Positions 1 through 9,388 are shown, numbered from the stretch's first letter. The stretch is 64,000 bases of DNA from Gammaproteobacteria bacterium (GCA_024639905.1 JAHEGE010000006.1:186001-250000); one strand, 5' to 3'. A program made the numbers and translations. The notes: generated by a model from the letters alone, not told the origin.

Positions 1-1532
1 AGTGCTTGTCGGGAGGACGCGATGTGGCCGCGCTACGCAGTGCCAAGACTCAACCTCTTGCCGCGCCAGACCTGGATGCTATTTTCACAGCAGCAAAGCC
101 TGCCGTCGCTAAGGCAGCAGGAGTCAATTACCCCGCGCCACTGACTGCGGTTGAGACTCTGCAGCGAGGCGTCGCGTGTGCGCGGGCCGAAGCGCTAATA
201 GCCGAGCACGAAGGCTTCGTGGCGCTGGCGACGACGGCTACCGCTGCGAATCTGGTGCAGATGTTCCTCAATGATCAGTTCCTTGCGGCTAAGGCGCGAG
301 CGACCGCGAAGGGGGCAGCCAGCATCGACAAGGCTGCGGTGTTAGGTGCCGGCATCATGGGCGGCGGCATCGCCTATCAGTCTGCCTTGCGGGGCACGCC
401 GATCATCATGAAAGACATCGCGCAAGTGGGTCTCGATCTTGGTCTCTCGGAGGCGCGTAAATTGCTCGCCAAACAAGTCTCCAGAGGCAAGTTAAGTGAA
501 GAAGCTAGCGCGTCGATTCTCGCCGCAATTCAACCGACGCTCGACTATGCAGAGGTGGCTGACGCAAAGCTGATTGTCGAGGCAGTGGTGGAGAATGAAG
601 GGGTTAAGAAGTCTGTTTTAGCAGAGCTTGAAGGCTTGGTTGGCGACGAGGTTATCATCGCGACAAATACGTCGACGATCTCTGTGGATGCGATCGCGAC
701 GGCTCTACGAAAGCCCGAACGCTTCTGTGGCATGCATTTTTTCAATCCAGTGCCCTTGATGCCCCTAGTAGAAGTGATTCGTGGTGAGAAGACTAGTGAC
801 GCAACGATTGCAGCGACAGTCGGCTATGCGAAGGCGCTCGGTAAGACGCCCATCGTGGTGAACAACTGCCCCGGTTTTCTGGTCAACCGAATCCTGTTCC
901 CTTATTTCGGTGCCTTCTCTACGCTGCTGAATGAGGGTGCTGATTTCAGACAGATCGACCGCGTCATGGAAGCGTTCGGCTGGCCCATGGGGCCTGCGTA
1001 TCTATTAGATGTTGTCGGTATTGATACGGCGGTTCACGCACAAGCCGTGATGGCGGCTGGGTTCGAGAGAATGGCGCTCGGATTCGAAAGTGCCATCGAT
1101 CGTTTGTATGCGCAGGGCGATCTAGGCCAAAAATCGGGATGCGGATTCTATCGCTATGAGGCTGATGCAAATGGTCGGCCTAAGCGTTCTGATAACCCAG
1201 GCATCGATGGCTTAGTCGCGGTTAACGCAGCGCCACAGCGTGAGTTCAGTGACGCCGAGATCCGCGATCGCATGATGCTCGCGCTGTGTCTAGAAACGGC
1301 TCGCTGCCTCGAAGACGGCATCGTCGAGTCAGCGATCGAAGCCGATATGGGCTTAGTGCTGGGGCTTGGCTTCCCAACCTTTAGAGGAGGAGCGCTACGC
1401 TATGTCGACAGCGTCGGCGTCAAGACATTCTGCGCGCTCGCAGACTCGTATAAGCATCTGGGAGCCATGCTCGAGCCAAGCGCTGGAATGCGAGCGATGG
1501 CCGCTGCAGGTGCGCGCTACTATCCATTATGA
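1..1532 (+). CDS. fadB: FadB, fatty-acid oxidation complex alpha subunit (5' end outside window)
   Basis: This is the C-terminal part of the multifunctional beta-oxidation protein, which hydrates 2-enoyl-CoA and oxidises L-3-hydroxyacyl-CoA with NAD. The reading frame is open to the left edge, so the N-terminal enoyl-CoA hydratase domain is mostly missing. Visible are the Rossmann motif GAGIMGGG (about residue 114 of the visible part), the HFFNP active-site segment with its His, the [19 protein letters not shown] segment of the first C-terminal domain, and a second C-terminal domain containing [14 protein letters not shown]. These match FadB rather than the anaerobic FadJ type, judged from memory. 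The stop overlaps the ttcA start by four bases (ATGA). No thiolase gene (fadA) follows, although fadA usually sits directly downstream of fadB. Confidence 0.95.
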   Translation, partial: CLSGGRDVAALRSAKTQPLAAPDLDAIFTAAKPAVAKAAGVNYPAPLTAVETLQRGVACARAEALIAEHEGFVALATTATAANLVQMFLNDQFLAAKARATAKGAASIDKAAVLGAGIMGGGIAYQSALRGTPIIMKDIAQVGLDLGLSEARKLLAKQVSRGKLSEEASASILAAIQPTLDYAEVADAKLIVEAVVENEGVKKSVLAELEGLVGDEVIIATNTSTISVDAIATALRKPERFCGMHFFNPVPLMPLVEVIRGEKTSDATIAATVGYAKALGKTPIVVNNCPGFLVNRILFPYFGAFSTLLNEGADFRQIDRVMEAFGWPMGPAYLLDVVGIDTAVHAQAVMAAGFERMALGFESAIDRLYAQGDLGQKSGCGFYRYEADANGRPKRSDNPGIDGLVAVNAAPQREFSDAEIRDRMMLALCLETARCLEDGIVESAIEADMGLVLGLGFPTFRGGALRYVDSVGVKTFCALADSYKHLGAMLEPSAGMRAMAAAGARYYPL

Positions 1533-2386
1533 ACGCAGCGAACCCCAACATGACGAAGATCGAAATGGAGCGCAGTCTTAGACTTAATCGCAGCCGCAAG
1601 AATTTGCGCCGCGACGTTGGGAAGGCGATAGCGGATTACTCGATGATAGAGAATGGCGATAAGGTCATGGTGTGTCTTTCGGGTGGCAAAGATTCGTATG
1701 CAATGCTCGATATCTTGATGAGTTTGCAGAAGAGTGCGCCGATCGATTTTTCACTGCACGCTGTGAATCTAGATCAAAAGCAACCAGGTTTTCCCGAGAC
1801 GGTGCTGCCCGAATATTTGGACTCTCTTGGCGTCGAGTACACCATTCTTGAACAAGATACGTATTCGATCGTGATGGACAAGGTGGAGGAGGGGAAGACT
1901 CTTTGTGGCCTCTGCTCACGGTTGAGACGAGGCATCCTGTACAACCATGCAGTCGCTATCGGTGCGACCAAGATCGCCCTCGGCCACCATCGCGACGACA
2001 TTGTTGAGACGTTGTTTCTGAATATGTTTTACGGTGGGAAGCTGAAGGCGATGCCGCCAAAACTATTGTCTGACGACAAACGCAATGTCGTCATCCGCCC
2101 GCTTGCCTACTGCAAAGAGCGCGAAATAGAACGCTATGCAGACCTCATGGAGTTTCCGATCATTCCCTGCAATCTCTGTGGCTCGCAAGATAATATGCAG
2201 CGCCAAAACATCAAGGCGATGCTGCGCGCGTGGGACAAAGAGCAGCCGGGTCGTGTTGAGACTATTTTCCGCAGCGTTGCGAACATCGAGCCGTCACAAT
2301 TGGCAGACCCCTCGCTGTTCGATTTCGCCAACCTGCGCGTCGCCAGGCCAGAGCCTGACGAGCTTAGCTATGTAGAGGTCGTGTAG
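1529..2386 (+). CDS. ttcA: TtcA, tRNA 2-thiocytidine-32 synthetase
   Basis: This enzyme activates C32 of certain tRNAs with ATP and thiolates it, using a [4Fe-4S] cluster. The PP-loop motif SGGKDS is at residues 51-56. The CxxC pair C126/C129 (CGLC) and the second pair C214/C217 (CNLC) are those expected in TtcA. At 285 aa it is slightly short of enteric homologues. The first ATG overlaps the fadB stop as ATGA, which suggests coupled translation; a second ATG at 1550 is an alternative start, and neither has a clear ribosome binding site. The nearby tusA gene makes this a small tRNA-thiolation neighbourhood. Confidence 0.96.
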   Translation: MNAANPNMTKIEMERSLRLNRSRKNLRRDVGKAIADYSMIENGDKVMVCLSGGKDSYAMLDILMSLQKSAPIDFSLHAVNLDQKQPGFPETVLPEYLDSLGVEYTILEQDTYSIVMDKVEEGKTLCGLCSRLRRGILYNHAVAIGATKIALGHHRDDIVETLFLNMFYGGKLKAMPPKLLSDDKRNVVIRPLAYCKEREIERYADLMEFPIIPCNLCGSQDNMQRQNIKAMLRAWDKEQPGRVETIFRSVANIEPSQLADPSLFDFANLRVARPEPDELSYVEVV

Positions 2387-2390
2387 GCGC

Positions 2391-2645
2391 ATGGAAATAC
2401 CTTACGCTCAGCTCAGCGAAAAAGTGCTCGAGGCGGTAATTGAAGAGTTTATTACTCGCGAAGGCACCGATTATGGCGAGGTCGAACTCTCACTTGCAGA
2501 CAAGGTGGATCAGGTGCGAGAGCAGCTGCGTCGGGGCGAGGTCTTCCTGAGTTTTGATCCGCTCACTGAGAGCTGCCAATTGCAGCCTAGAGAGCAGCGC
2601 ATTGATTTCGATGCGCTAGTCGATGAGCGAGTCGAGAGCGCGTAG
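2391..2645 (+). CDS. yheU: YheU family protein (UPF0270)
   Basis: An 84-residue cytoplasmic protein of the YheU/UPF0270 family, whose function is not established. The family signature is visible: an IPYAQLS start, the EFITREGTDYG segment, and a central helix with a VREQLRRGEVFLSFDP-type ending. It starts five bases after the ttcA stop, behind a GAGGT-like ribosome binding site, so it is probably in the same transcript as ttcA and tusA. Context hints at tRNA or sulfur metabolism but proves nothing. Confidence 0.85.
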   Translation: MEIPYAQLSEKVLEAVIEEFITREGTDYGEVELSLADKVDQVREQLRRGEVFLSFDPLTESCQLQPREQRIDFDALVDERVESA

Positions 2646-2675
2646 AGAGCGAGAAGAGAGAGGAAATCGACCACA

Positions 2676-2957
2676 ATGAGTCAAAGCACGCCAAGCCTTA
2701 TCCCTATCGAAAACGCCGATGGCGTAGCGCCAGACGTGCGCGTAGATGCGAGCGGGCTTTATTGCCCCGAACCGGTGATGCTTCTGCACAAGAATTTCCG
2801 CGAGCTTGCGTTGGGAGGCGTGCTGGAGCTCACCGCGACAGACCCGTCGACGACCCGCGATGTGCCAAAGTTTTGTGCGTTCCTAGGACACGAGCTCGTC
2901 GCCAGTGAAGAGCGTGACGGGGTCTACATTTATCTGCTGCGTAAGGGCGAAGAGTGA
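2676..2957 (+). CDS. tusA: TusA family sulfurtransferase
   Basis: A 93-residue sulfur carrier. The protein shows the [13 protein letters not shown] segment, in which Cys30 of the CPxP motif accepts persulfide sulfur from a cysteine desulfurase. TusA proteins feed sulfur into tRNA 2-thiouridine and other pathways. There is an N-terminal extension of about 20 residues before the core fold. The stop overlaps the GTG start of the exonuclease gene by four bases (GTGA). TusA-like proteins also serve in molybdenum-cofactor and sulfur-oxidation pathways, so the exact partner is not certain. Confidence 0.9.
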   Translation: MSQSTPSLIPIENADGVAPDVRVDASGLYCPEPVMLLHKNFRELALGGVLELTATDPSTTRDVPKFCAFLGHELVASEERDGVYIYLLRKGEE

Positions 2958-3898
2958 GCTCGCCTGCGTTCCTGATCGATGCGTCGATCTACATTTTTCA
3001 AGCCTATTTTTCGCCGTATAACGAGGTCCGCGACGCCGAAGGCGAGGACATGAGCGCCTTCGTCGGCTTTCTACAATTTTTACTGACGCTGCAGCGTCGC
3101 GAGCGGCCGTCGCGTGGCGCCATTGCGATGGATAACGCGTTATTCTCTGGCTTCCGCCACGCTTTGTGTCCAGATTATAAGTCGAATCGAGAACTGCCCG
3201 ACGAAAATCTCGCGCGCCAGCTGGGGCTTTGCGCTGCTGCGGCGAGCGCGCTGGGCTGGCCGGTATTTGCCAGCGAGCGTTTCGAGGCTGACGATATTAT
3301 CGGTACGCTTGCTCAGCGTACGCGAAGTCTTGGTATTGAGGCGGTGTGCATCGTGAGCCGCGATAAAGACCTCGCACAATTAGTCGAGTCGGACGGTGAC
3401 TTCATGTGGGATTTTACCGCTAACCGCCGGCGCGATAGGGTGGCGCTAGAGCGCGAACTGGGCATCTCCACGACTCTCATACCCGACTACCTTGGTCTCG
3501 TTGGCGATGCCGTCGACTGTATTGCCGGCGTGCCGGGTATCGGTCCCGTTAAGGCGCGCGCGTTATTGCAGCACTTCGGCACAATTGAGGCGATGTATGA
3601 AAATCTTGATCAGGTTTCTCTATTGCCACTGCGTGGCGCCAAGTCACTCGTAGCAAAGCTATCGGCGCATGAAGCTCAGGCGCGCCTCAGCAAGCGTCTA
3701 GCAACCATTGTCAAAGAGCCGGTGGACTGCGTTGAGCCTTTTGCGCTGGTTGATGAGGACGGTGTTTCGCTCAGTTCGCCGCAGCTTTCCGCATTAGAAT
3801 TAGTGTGTACAGACGCACAGCTTCCGTCAGCGCTTACAGGGCGTCTGCTTTCGAGCTGCGCGGGTCTCATGGGCGTGGGCGATGAGGTGGTTCAATGA
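2954..3898 (+). CDS. xni: 5'-3' exonuclease / flap endonuclease, Xni (ExoIX)-like
   Basis: A 314-residue stand-alone relative of the 5' nuclease domain of DNA polymerase I. Visible are the N-terminal LIDASIY segment, the acidic metal-binding stretch [13 protein letters not shown], the [12 protein letters not shown] segment and the helix-hairpin-helix region [24 protein letters not shown]. There is no polymerase domain. It starts with GTG overlapping the tusA stop and ends just before pdxB, so translation along the operon is probably coupled. The family assignment is firm; Xni rather than another small 5' nuclease is inferred from length and composition. Confidence 0.9.
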   Translation: MSSPAFLIDASIYIFQAYFSPYNEVRDAEGEDMSAFVGFLQFLLTLQRRERPSRGAIAMDNALFSGFRHALCPDYKSNRELPDENLARQLGLCAAAASALGWPVFASERFEADDIIGTLAQRTRSLGIEAVCIVSRDKDLAQLVESDGDFMWDFTANRRRDRVALERELGISTTLIPDYLGLVGDAVDCIAGVPGIGPVKARALLQHFGTIEAMYENLDQVSLLPLRGAKSLVAKLSAHEAQARLSKRLATIVKEPVDCVEPFALVDEDGVSLSSPQLSALELVCTDAQLPSALTGRLLSSCAGLMGVGDEVVQ

Positions 3899-3908
3899 GG
3901 CAGGGCAA

Positions 3909-5012
3909 ATGAGAGTCGTTGCCGACGCGGGTATCTTGGGTCTGGAAGCGCTCGATGATGTCTTCGACGAATTGATTTTATTGCCGGGGCGGCAGATTAA
4001 GCGTGCGGACCTTGTAGGTGCGGATGCGCTCCTCGTGCGTTCGATTACCAAAATCGACGAGGCGCTTATCGCCGACACTGGCGTGCGGTTCGTGGGAACT
4101 GCAACGAGCGGCCGTGATCATGTTGACGAGTTGGCGCTTGCTAAATACGGCATCACGTTCGCCGATGCCAAAGGCGCGAATGCGGGCGCGGTTGTAGATT
4201 ATGTGTTCGCGTGTCTCGCGCAGTTTGCACTGGCGGGTGGCTGTGACCCGCGTGCTTTACGTGTCGGTATCGTCGGCTTAGGCTGCGTCGGTGGGCTTCT
4301 GGATACACGGCTGCGGGAAACGGGGTTTACGACACTGTGCTGCGACCCACCACTCGCGATGCGCGCCCAAGACCACTGGCGTTTCACGGCATTGGACCAC
4401 GTACTCGCGTGCCCTATAGTTTGCGTGCATGTTCCGCTCATCACCACTGGTGAGAATCCGACGCAAAACTTGATTGGCGATGACCAACTGCGTCTAATGC
4501 CAAGAAACGGATTGCTGATAAACCCCAGTCGCGGGGGGGTTGTCGATGAAGCGTCGTTGATCCGCCATGTGAGAGCAAATCCAGAGTTTCGCTACGCCGC
4601 AGACGTCTGGGCCGGTGAGCCGTTGGTGAGCGCCGAAGCTATCGACAGTGCGTGGTTGGCGACTCCACATATTGCGGGATATAGCGTGCAGGCGAAGAAA
4701 TCCGCGACGACGATGCTATTGGCTTCGTTGGCTGAGTTTGATGAGATGCATGCCAAGACAGGACTCGCGGCGCGATTGCGTGCAGTGCTGAACAGCGAGC
4801 AGGATGTCGAGGTCCTGCCGAATGCTGGGCAAGGCGGTGGCTGGGAGGCTATTGCCTCCCTCTTCGATGTGCGTTCTCTCGATAGCCAGTTTCGTTCGGC
4901 GCTAGCCCGCGGATTATCGGCTGAAGCTTTCGATGCCCTGCGCCAGCCTCTTAAAGCGCGCATCGAGTTTGGGAACGCGGCGAGCACTTTGCTTGCATCG
5001 AAGCCTGCTTAA
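3909..5012 (+). CDS. pdxB: PdxB, erythronate-4-phosphate dehydrogenase
   Basis: An NAD-dependent D-2-hydroxyacid dehydrogenase-family enzyme for the second step of DXP-dependent pyridoxal phosphate synthesis. It shows the PdxB segments ADALLVRSITKI, FVGTATSGRDHVDE, the dinucleotide-binding motif GIVGLGCVGG, INPSRGGVVDE with the catalytic Arg, and TPHIAGYS with the catalytic His. The C-terminal dimerisation domain follows. I chose the ATG at 3909, behind a GAGGCAGGG purine run, over the in-frame ATG at 3882, which would add nine residues and overlap the exonuclease gene. Confidence 0.94.
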   Translation: MRVVADAGILGLEALDDVFDELILLPGRQIKRADLVGADALLVRSITKIDEALIADTGVRFVGTATSGRDHVDELALAKYGITFADAKGANAGAVVDYVFACLAQFALAGGCDPRALRVGIVGLGCVGGLLDTRLRETGFTTLCCDPPLAMRAQDHWRFTALDHVLACPIVCVHVPLITTGENPTQNLIGDDQLRLMPRNGLLINPSRGGVVDEASLIRHVRANPEFRYAADVWAGEPLVSAEAIDSAWLATPHIAGYSVQAKKSATTMLLASLAEFDEMHAKTGLAARLRAVLNSEQDVEVLPNAGQGGGWEAIASLFDVRSLDSQFRSALARGLSAEAFDALRQPLKARIEFGNAASTLLASKPA

Positions 5013-5022
5013 GCCGCGTAAA

Positions 5023-6243
5023 CTAAACCCGATAAAGCTCCAGCACCTTGGCAAGTTTTTCAATTGCGTTACGTAAATCTTCTTCACTTGGCAGGAAGAC
5101 CACGCGAAGATGATTCGCGTCGTCTATGTTGAACGCGCTGCCTTGCACTAGCAAAATCTGTTCGCGCTCAAGAATATCCAGCACCAGGGCTTCGTCGTCC
5201 GCAATTGAGAATACCTTGGGATCCAGTCTCGGAAACATATATAGCGCACCGAGTGGTTTGACGCAGCTAACGCCGGGAATTTGAGTCAGCGCCTCCCAAG
5301 CAGCATCACGCTGTCGTCGCAGGCGGCCATGCGGCAAGACGAGGTCGTTGATGCTCTGGTAGCCGCCAAGTGCCGTTTGCACCGCAAGCTGCGCAGGCAC
5401 GTTCGCACAGAGGCGCATATTGCTCAGAATCTCCAGGCCCTCGATGTAATTCTTCGCTAGGTGCTTAGGCCCATGTAAGATCATCCACCCCGAGCGGAAG
5501 CCAGCAAGACGATAAGACTTGGATAAGCCATTGAAGCTCACCGTGAAGACGTCGTCGCTTAGAGAGCCGAGGGGGAAATGCTCCGCGTCATCGTAAATGA
5601 TTTTGCTATAGATCTCGTCGGCAAATAAGACGAGTGAATGGCGCCGCGCAACATCGACTAGCGCGAGTAGCATCTCTTTCGAATAGACCGCGCCCGTGGG
5701 GTTGTTTGGGTTGATCACGACCAGCGCTTTGGTATTGCTTGTGATCTTTGATTCGATATCTGCGAGGTCGGGAAACCAATCCGCCTGTTCATCGCAGCGG
5801 TAGTGCACCGGGGTGCCGCCACTCAGTGCTGCCGCCGCAGTCCACAAGGGGTAATCAGGTGCAGGGATGAGGACTTCGTCACCGTTGTTGAGCAAGGCCT
5901 GCATGGACAGGGTAATGAGCTCGCTGACGCCATTACCTAAATAGATGTCATCGATCTCCACATCCCGCATACCGAAACGCTGGCATTCTTGCATGATCGC
6001 TTTGCGGGCGGAGAATAAGCCTTTCGAATCGCAGTAGGCTTCCGCCGAAGAGAGGTTGCGGATAACGTCTTGAATGATTTCATCAGGCGCGTTGAGGCCG
6101 AATACGGCGGGATTGCCGATGTTGAGCTTGAGTATACGCTGGCCGTCTTCCTCGAGCTGTTTTGCGCGCTCGAGCACGGGGCCGCGGATGTCATAGCACA
6201 CGTGACTCAATTTGTCTGACTGATTAAGTTGTTTCATGCTCAC
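5023..6243 (-). CDS. alaA: AlaA-type pyridoxal-phosphate aminotransferase
   Basis: A class I/II aminotransferase of 406 residues that closely resembles glutamate-pyruvate aminotransferase AlaA, which makes alanine from pyruvate and glutamate. Recognisable are the N-terminal CYDIRGPVLERAKQLEE, LNIGNPAVFG, YCDSKGLFSARKAIM, NPNNPTGAVYSKE and SFNGLSKSYRLAGFRSGW. The last contains the PLP-binding Lys and the phosphate-binding Arg. The MRLCANVPAQLA segment is also typical. It is convergent with pdxB (10 bp apart) and divergent from msrB. A second ATG two codons in (6237) is a possible start. Confidence 0.93.
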   Translation of the reverse strand: MSMKQLNQSDKLSHVCYDIRGPVLERAKQLEEDGQRILKLNIGNPAVFGLNAPDEIIQDVIRNLSSAEAYCDSKGLFSARKAIMQECQRFGMRDVEIDDIYLGNGVSELITLSMQALLNNGDEVLIPAPDYPLWTAAAALSGGTPVHYRCDEQADWFPDLADIESKITSNTKALVVINPNNPTGAVYSKEMLLALVDVARRHSLVLFADEIYSKIIYDDAEHFPLGSLSDDVFTVSFNGLSKSYRLAGFRSGWMILHGPKHLAKNYIEGLEILSNMRLCANVPAQLAVQTALGGYQSINDLVLPHGRLRRQRDAAWEALTQIPGVSCVKPLGALYMFPRLDPKVFSIADDEALVLDILEREQILLVQGSAFNIDDANHLRVVFLPSEEDLRNAIEKLAKVLELYRV

Positions 6244-6282
6244 TCGCTCGAGAACCTGCTTGGCTGATGTCTTACAGCTGCG

Positions 6283-6345
6283 TTACGCTACACGCTTCGT
6301 TGCAACACACAAATGCGGAGGCAGCTGCGCGCGAGTGTAGCGCAA
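6283..6345. promoter_or_regulatory. Imperfect inverted repeat in the alaA/msrB divergent region
   Basis: The arms TTACGCTACAC (6283-6293) and GTGTAGCGCAA (6335-6345) are complementary over 10 of 11 positions across a 41-base centre. Next to them lie two copies of CAGCTGCG (6275-6282 and 6322-6329). The position between two divergent starts suggests a shared operator or a hairpin in the msrB leader. No known regulator motif is recognised. Confidence 0.3.
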
Positions 6346-6372
6346 TTGCGACCACAGGATAAGGAGTAAACG

Positions 6373-6789
6373 ATGGCGACGAATGAGAATAAACAGGCCC
6401 AGTTGCCGCTGACCGAACAAGAATGGCTCGAAAAACTCGGCCCTGAGGCGTTTGCCATTATGCGCAAGCAGGGCACAGAGCGAGCGTTTACCGGAGAGTA
6501 TTGGGACAACAAGCAGGCTGGCAGCTACCGTTGTAAAGGCTGCGGTGAATTGCTGTTCTTGTCCGAGGGTAAATACGATTCGGGATGTGGGTGGCCAAGT
6601 TTTTTCCAACCTGCGACGGCGTCGACAATCGAAGAGCGGGAAGATACCAGCCACGGCATGTTGCGCACGGAGGTCATCTGCAGCGGCTGTGATTCACACC
6701 TCGGCCATGTGTTCACAGATGGGCCGATAGAGACGGGGCTGCGTTATTGTATTAATTCGGCCTGTCTCGACTTCGATGGCGCCAGCTAA
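6373..6789 (+). CDS. msrB: MsrB, peptide-methionine (R)-S-oxide reductase
   Basis: This repairs R-methionine sulfoxide in proteins. The 138-residue protein has the zinc pairs CKGC and CSGC, the [12 protein letters not shown] segment with the usual resolving Cys, and the catalytic RYCINSA motif (Cys126). The ribosome binding site AAGGAG sits about seven bases before the ATG. It is a stand-alone gene, not fused to MsrA, and lies divergent from alaA. The next gene downstream starts 12 bases after the stop. Confidence 0.97.
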   Translation: MATNENKQAQLPLTEQEWLEKLGPEAFAIMRKQGTERAFTGEYWDNKQAGSYRCKGCGELLFLSEGKYDSGCGWPSFFQPATASTIEEREDTSHGMLRTEVICSGCDSHLGHVFTDGPIETGLRYCINSACLDFDGAS

Positions 6790-6801
6790 GGTGCGAGGCT
6801 A

Positions 6802-7602
6802 ATGCGTGCGAGGGGGCTGTTTTGCGTGGCCTCGCTGGTCCTCGCTGCGTGTCCCGTGGTCGTGCAAGCGGAGACTTTTTGGTCGCCTGAGTTGAGCCTA
6901 GGGGCCTATGCCGCGACCGGCGATTACGGCAGTGGGATCGATACGTCGCTTGGGTATATGCCGCTGAGTTTGGCGCTAGAGCGCGGGGCTTGGCGAGGGC
7001 AGTTGACGACCTCGCGCCTCGTTGTTGAAGGCCCTGGCAGCGTGCTCGTTAATCTTGGTGGCGTGACTCGCGCGTTTGCCGCTGAAGAAGTGTCGTGGCG
7101 CCGCGGTACCGGCGATGCACTACTAGAGCTCGGCTATACTCAGGCGGCAGATTCTTCCCCCTCCGGCGGGTTGTTGCGGCGGAGTAGTCTCACCTACAGG
7201 CTCATCGCCAAATTACCAACGGCCAGCGTCGAGAAGGGGCTGGGAACGGGAGAGCTAGATGTTAGCCTGCAGATAGATGGGGCGCTTCCTCTTGCGTCGT
7301 CTGTGGTGTTTGCTTCGGTTGGTTATAGCGATAGGGGCGCCTCGAGCCTCTATCCCGATATTCTCAGTTCTGGATTCGCCCAACTCGGTGTCGCGCGGCG
7401 CACGAGTGCGAGGGCTAGCGTCGGCCTGCTGTACGATTTTCGTGAAACAGCGTCTTCACTCTATGCGGATGCTCACGAGGCGAGCCTCTATGGTTCTTTG
7501 GAATTTGATCGCCACTGGACGCTGACCGGTCTTGTCAGTGCTGGCCTCAACGAATCGAGCGCGGATGCGGGCCTGTATTTTCAGTTGAGCTATCGCTGGT
7601 AG
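6802..7602 (+). CDS. Putative outer-membrane beta-barrel protein, unknown function
   Basis: A 266-residue protein with an N-terminal signal peptide (hydrophobic about residues 5-22, likely cleavage after VVVQA) followed by alternating polar and aromatic strands. It ends in LYFQLSYRW, a C-terminal aromatic signature used by the outer-membrane assembly machinery. No catalytic motif is seen and I do not recognise a family. It starts 12 bases after msrB and ends six bases before the convergent gene at 7608-8474. Co-transcription with msrB is possible. The barrel prediction rests on composition and the terminal Trp only. Confidence 0.6.
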   Translation: MRARGLFCVASLVLAACPVVVQAETFWSPELSLGAYAATGDYGSGIDTSLGYMPLSLALERGAWRGQLTTSRLVVEGPGSVLVNLGGVTRAFAAEEVSWRRGTGDALLELGYTQAADSSPSGGLLRRSSLTYRLIAKLPTASVEKGLGTGELDVSLQIDGALPLASSVVFASVGYSDRGASSLYPDILSSGFAQLGVARRTSARASVGLLYDFRETASSLYADAHEASLYGSLEFDRHWTLTGLVSAGLNESSADAGLYFQLSYRW

Positions 7603-7607
7603 CGTCT

Positions 7608-8474
7608 CTAGAGCTTTAGTGGCCTGATTCGTGGCGGCAAGAGGGCCGCGCGCTGAATAGGTCGTGCTCGCTGGAGCGGGGGGAGTTGGGGTCTTTGCAG
7701 CATGCTGACCGTTGCTGCATCCGAAGGTGCCGAGTCGGGTTTCGCTTCACTGTCTGCGCCAGCCTCCAGAGATTGCCCAGCGAGTTGCCTTTGCGCTAGC
7801 CAGCGTGAAAGATCGTTCCAATCGAGTGCTTCGCTGGTCTGCGAGTCGGCCTCGTTCGCGCTATCGGGCGAGAACGTCAGCGCGAGGGCATTTTGCGCGA
7901 GCACGGAATTGTTATCCTTGAGTGTGGCTGCGATATGCTCGTCGATACTGAGGCTGGTGGTTATATTGGCTTCGTCGCCTAGCGTCGTGCTTTCGTAGGG
8001 ACGGGGGAGTGAAAAACCTTCGATGCTGCTTTGAACGAGCGTGGCACCGCGAGTCGCCTCTGCCATTATCCCTGTCTCTATCGGAGATTCCTTAGACTTA
8101 GGCTTGCTACTGTGCCCTGCGTTTGCCGCGAGCGTGGCTGCGCGAGTCTCTTGTGAAATCGTTATTTCCGTATTCTTGGTGGGAGTCTCGGTGGGAGTCT
8201 CGGTAAGAGTCTCAGTAAGAGTCGGTTCAAGTGTCTGCAGGGTGATGAAAGGCCTTAACCCAGTGCCGCCGATACCTCCGGGTAGCCGCCCTGTGCCACC
8301 GACGCCGCTGCCCTGATCGCCGCCGTGCAGATCGCTCGCCGCATTGTGAGTGAGAAGCCAGGTGGTGAGTAAGACGACAAGCATGATCGCCAGCCTAGTC
8401 ACAGGCGAGCGCAGAAGGCGGCTGCCTTCTGGTGTCGCTGAGACGAGTGCCTGCTGAGATAAATGCTTACCCAT
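7608..8474 (-). CDS. Membrane-anchored Gly-Thr-Gly-motif protein, unknown function
   Basis: A 288-residue protein with one predicted membrane segment (about residues 27-44, LAIMLVVLLTTWLLTH) close to the N-terminus. A glycine-rich stretch follows with GGTGRLPGGIGGTG (about 59-72), then Thr-Glu-Pro repeats (ETLT/ETPT), a long low-complexity Ser/Glu/Ala region and a Pro/Arg-rich basic tail. The expected topology is a short cytoplasmic end and a periplasmic tail. From memory, Gly-Gly-Thr-Gly runs like this occur in proteins encoded beside DUF6502 genes (DUF5666 neighbourhoods), and here the next gene upstream is DUF6502-like. The start overlaps that gene's stop by eight bases, so the two are almost certainly co-translated. 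The function is unknown. Confidence 0.6.
   Translation of the reverse strand: MGKHLSQQALVSATPEGSRLLRSPVTRLAIMLVVLLTTWLLTHNAASDLHGGDQGSGVGGTGRLPGGIGGTGLRPFITLQTLEPTLTETLTETPTETPTKNTEITISQETRAATLAANAGHSSKPKSKESPIETGIMAEATRGATLVQSSIEGFSLPRPYESTTLGDEANITTSLSIDEHIAATLKDNNSVLAQNALALTFSPDSANEADSQTSEALDWNDLSRWLAQRQLAGQSLEAGADSEAKPDSAPSDAATVSMLQRPQLPPLQRARPIQRAALLPPRIRPLKL
8178..8225. repeat. 12-bp tandem repeat, four units, inside the Gly-Thr-Gly protein gene
   Basis: Four successive 12-base units lie at 8178-8189, 8190-8201, 8202-8213 and 8214-8225. The first two are identical (GGTGGGAGTCTC) and the others differ at two to five positions. On the minus strand they encode the ETLTETPTETPT run. Because the unit is a multiple of three, copy-number change would lengthen the linker without breaking the frame. 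Confidence 0.85.
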
Positions 8475-9381
8475 TGGTGTGCTCTTTCGTTTCTCGCGCG
8501 TAGTAATTGAATATACCCAGATTAAAGCGGTAGCGCTCGGATTTTTCGTTGGGTTTTTGCGCGCACTCTTCAGCGAACTCTTCAGCGGTTATCTCCTTCT
8601 TGTCCGCTTGCTGCAACGTGTATGCGCGAGTGTTTACGGTGTTGAGTACGTTGCTAGCGAGTTCTGCGCAAAGCGCGTCGAGTTCGCCTATGGAGCGATC
8701 GGATAGGCCGTCATAGTAAACGCTCCTGTCGAAGAAGGGTGGGGCGTCACCTTGCAGGTTGCTCGCGCCAGCAGCGATGTGGTCCTGGATGTTGCGGCCG
8801 AAGAAATAGGCTTTCTCCTCGACCCCCGATTTAGGCGCGAACGCGGCCGTATTCAGGCGGATCAATGAGTCTTCGACTGTCACGATGTCCAGGCGCTGCC
8901 ACTCGTCGAGTACGGCGCGAGGGCGCATATCTTGCCGGCAGATTAGCTCCACCAGTTCTGTGAAACTTGGCTGCTGCGCGCCATTGCTAGGCGTCGCGCG
9001 CAGAGGCAGCGCCGCAGGGTTGCCCGGGTTATCGGTGGCGTGGAAGCGTGGATTCGCCATCCACTCTGCGACTAGCTGGGCGCCGAGTGAGGCGTGTTTA
9101 GCGCTCGGTGCGAACTCTTCGCTTGATGTGCCGGCTGCTCGGAGTCGCGCAACATCCTTACGGTGTACTCCCGTGATAAGCGTAATGCGGCTATCGGATA
9201 CGCGCTTGCTACCGGCAAGCTCTATCTCTGCCGCTTCAACATAGAGCTCTTTGAGTAGGGCTATGAGCCTGGGGTAGGTTAATTCGAATCGGAGCATGGC
9301 TGCGACGAGCGGCCTCAGCGCCTTGATAAGCGCCCGGCTGACTATTGTGGGAGACCGCGGTGGCTGGTTGTCTGCATTCAT
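8467..9381 (-). CDS. DUF6502-like protein, putative helix-turn-helix regulator
   Basis: A 304-residue cytoplasmic protein. The N-terminal third (about residues 15-90) reads as a winged helix-turn-helix: a helical FELTYPRLIALLKELYVEAA stretch, then SRITLITGVHRKDVARLR. The latter has the spacing of an HTH recognition segment, and this layout matches what I recall of DUF6502. The C-terminal two thirds have no recognisable motif. It is divergent from the hydrolase-fold gene at 9528, with two matching dyads in between, and it overlaps the downstream membrane-anchored gene. DNA binding and autoregulation are inferences. No Shine-Dalgarno sequence precedes the ATG. Confidence 0.65.
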   Translation of the reverse strand: MNADNQPPRSPTIVSRALIKALRPLVAAMLRFELTYPRLIALLKELYVEAAEIELAGSKRVSDSRITLITGVHRKDVARLRAAGTSSEEFAPSAKHASLGAQLVAEWMANPRFHATDNPGNPAALPLRATPSNGAQQPSFTELVELICRQDMRPRAVLDEWQRLDIVTVEDSLIRLNTAAFAPKSGVEEKAYFFGRNIQDHIAAGASNLQGDAPPFFDRSVYYDGLSDRSIGELDALCAELASNVLNTVNTRAYTLQQADKKEITAEEFAEECAQKPNEKSERYRFNLGIFNYYARETKEHTNG

Positions 9382-9388
9382 GGGGATG

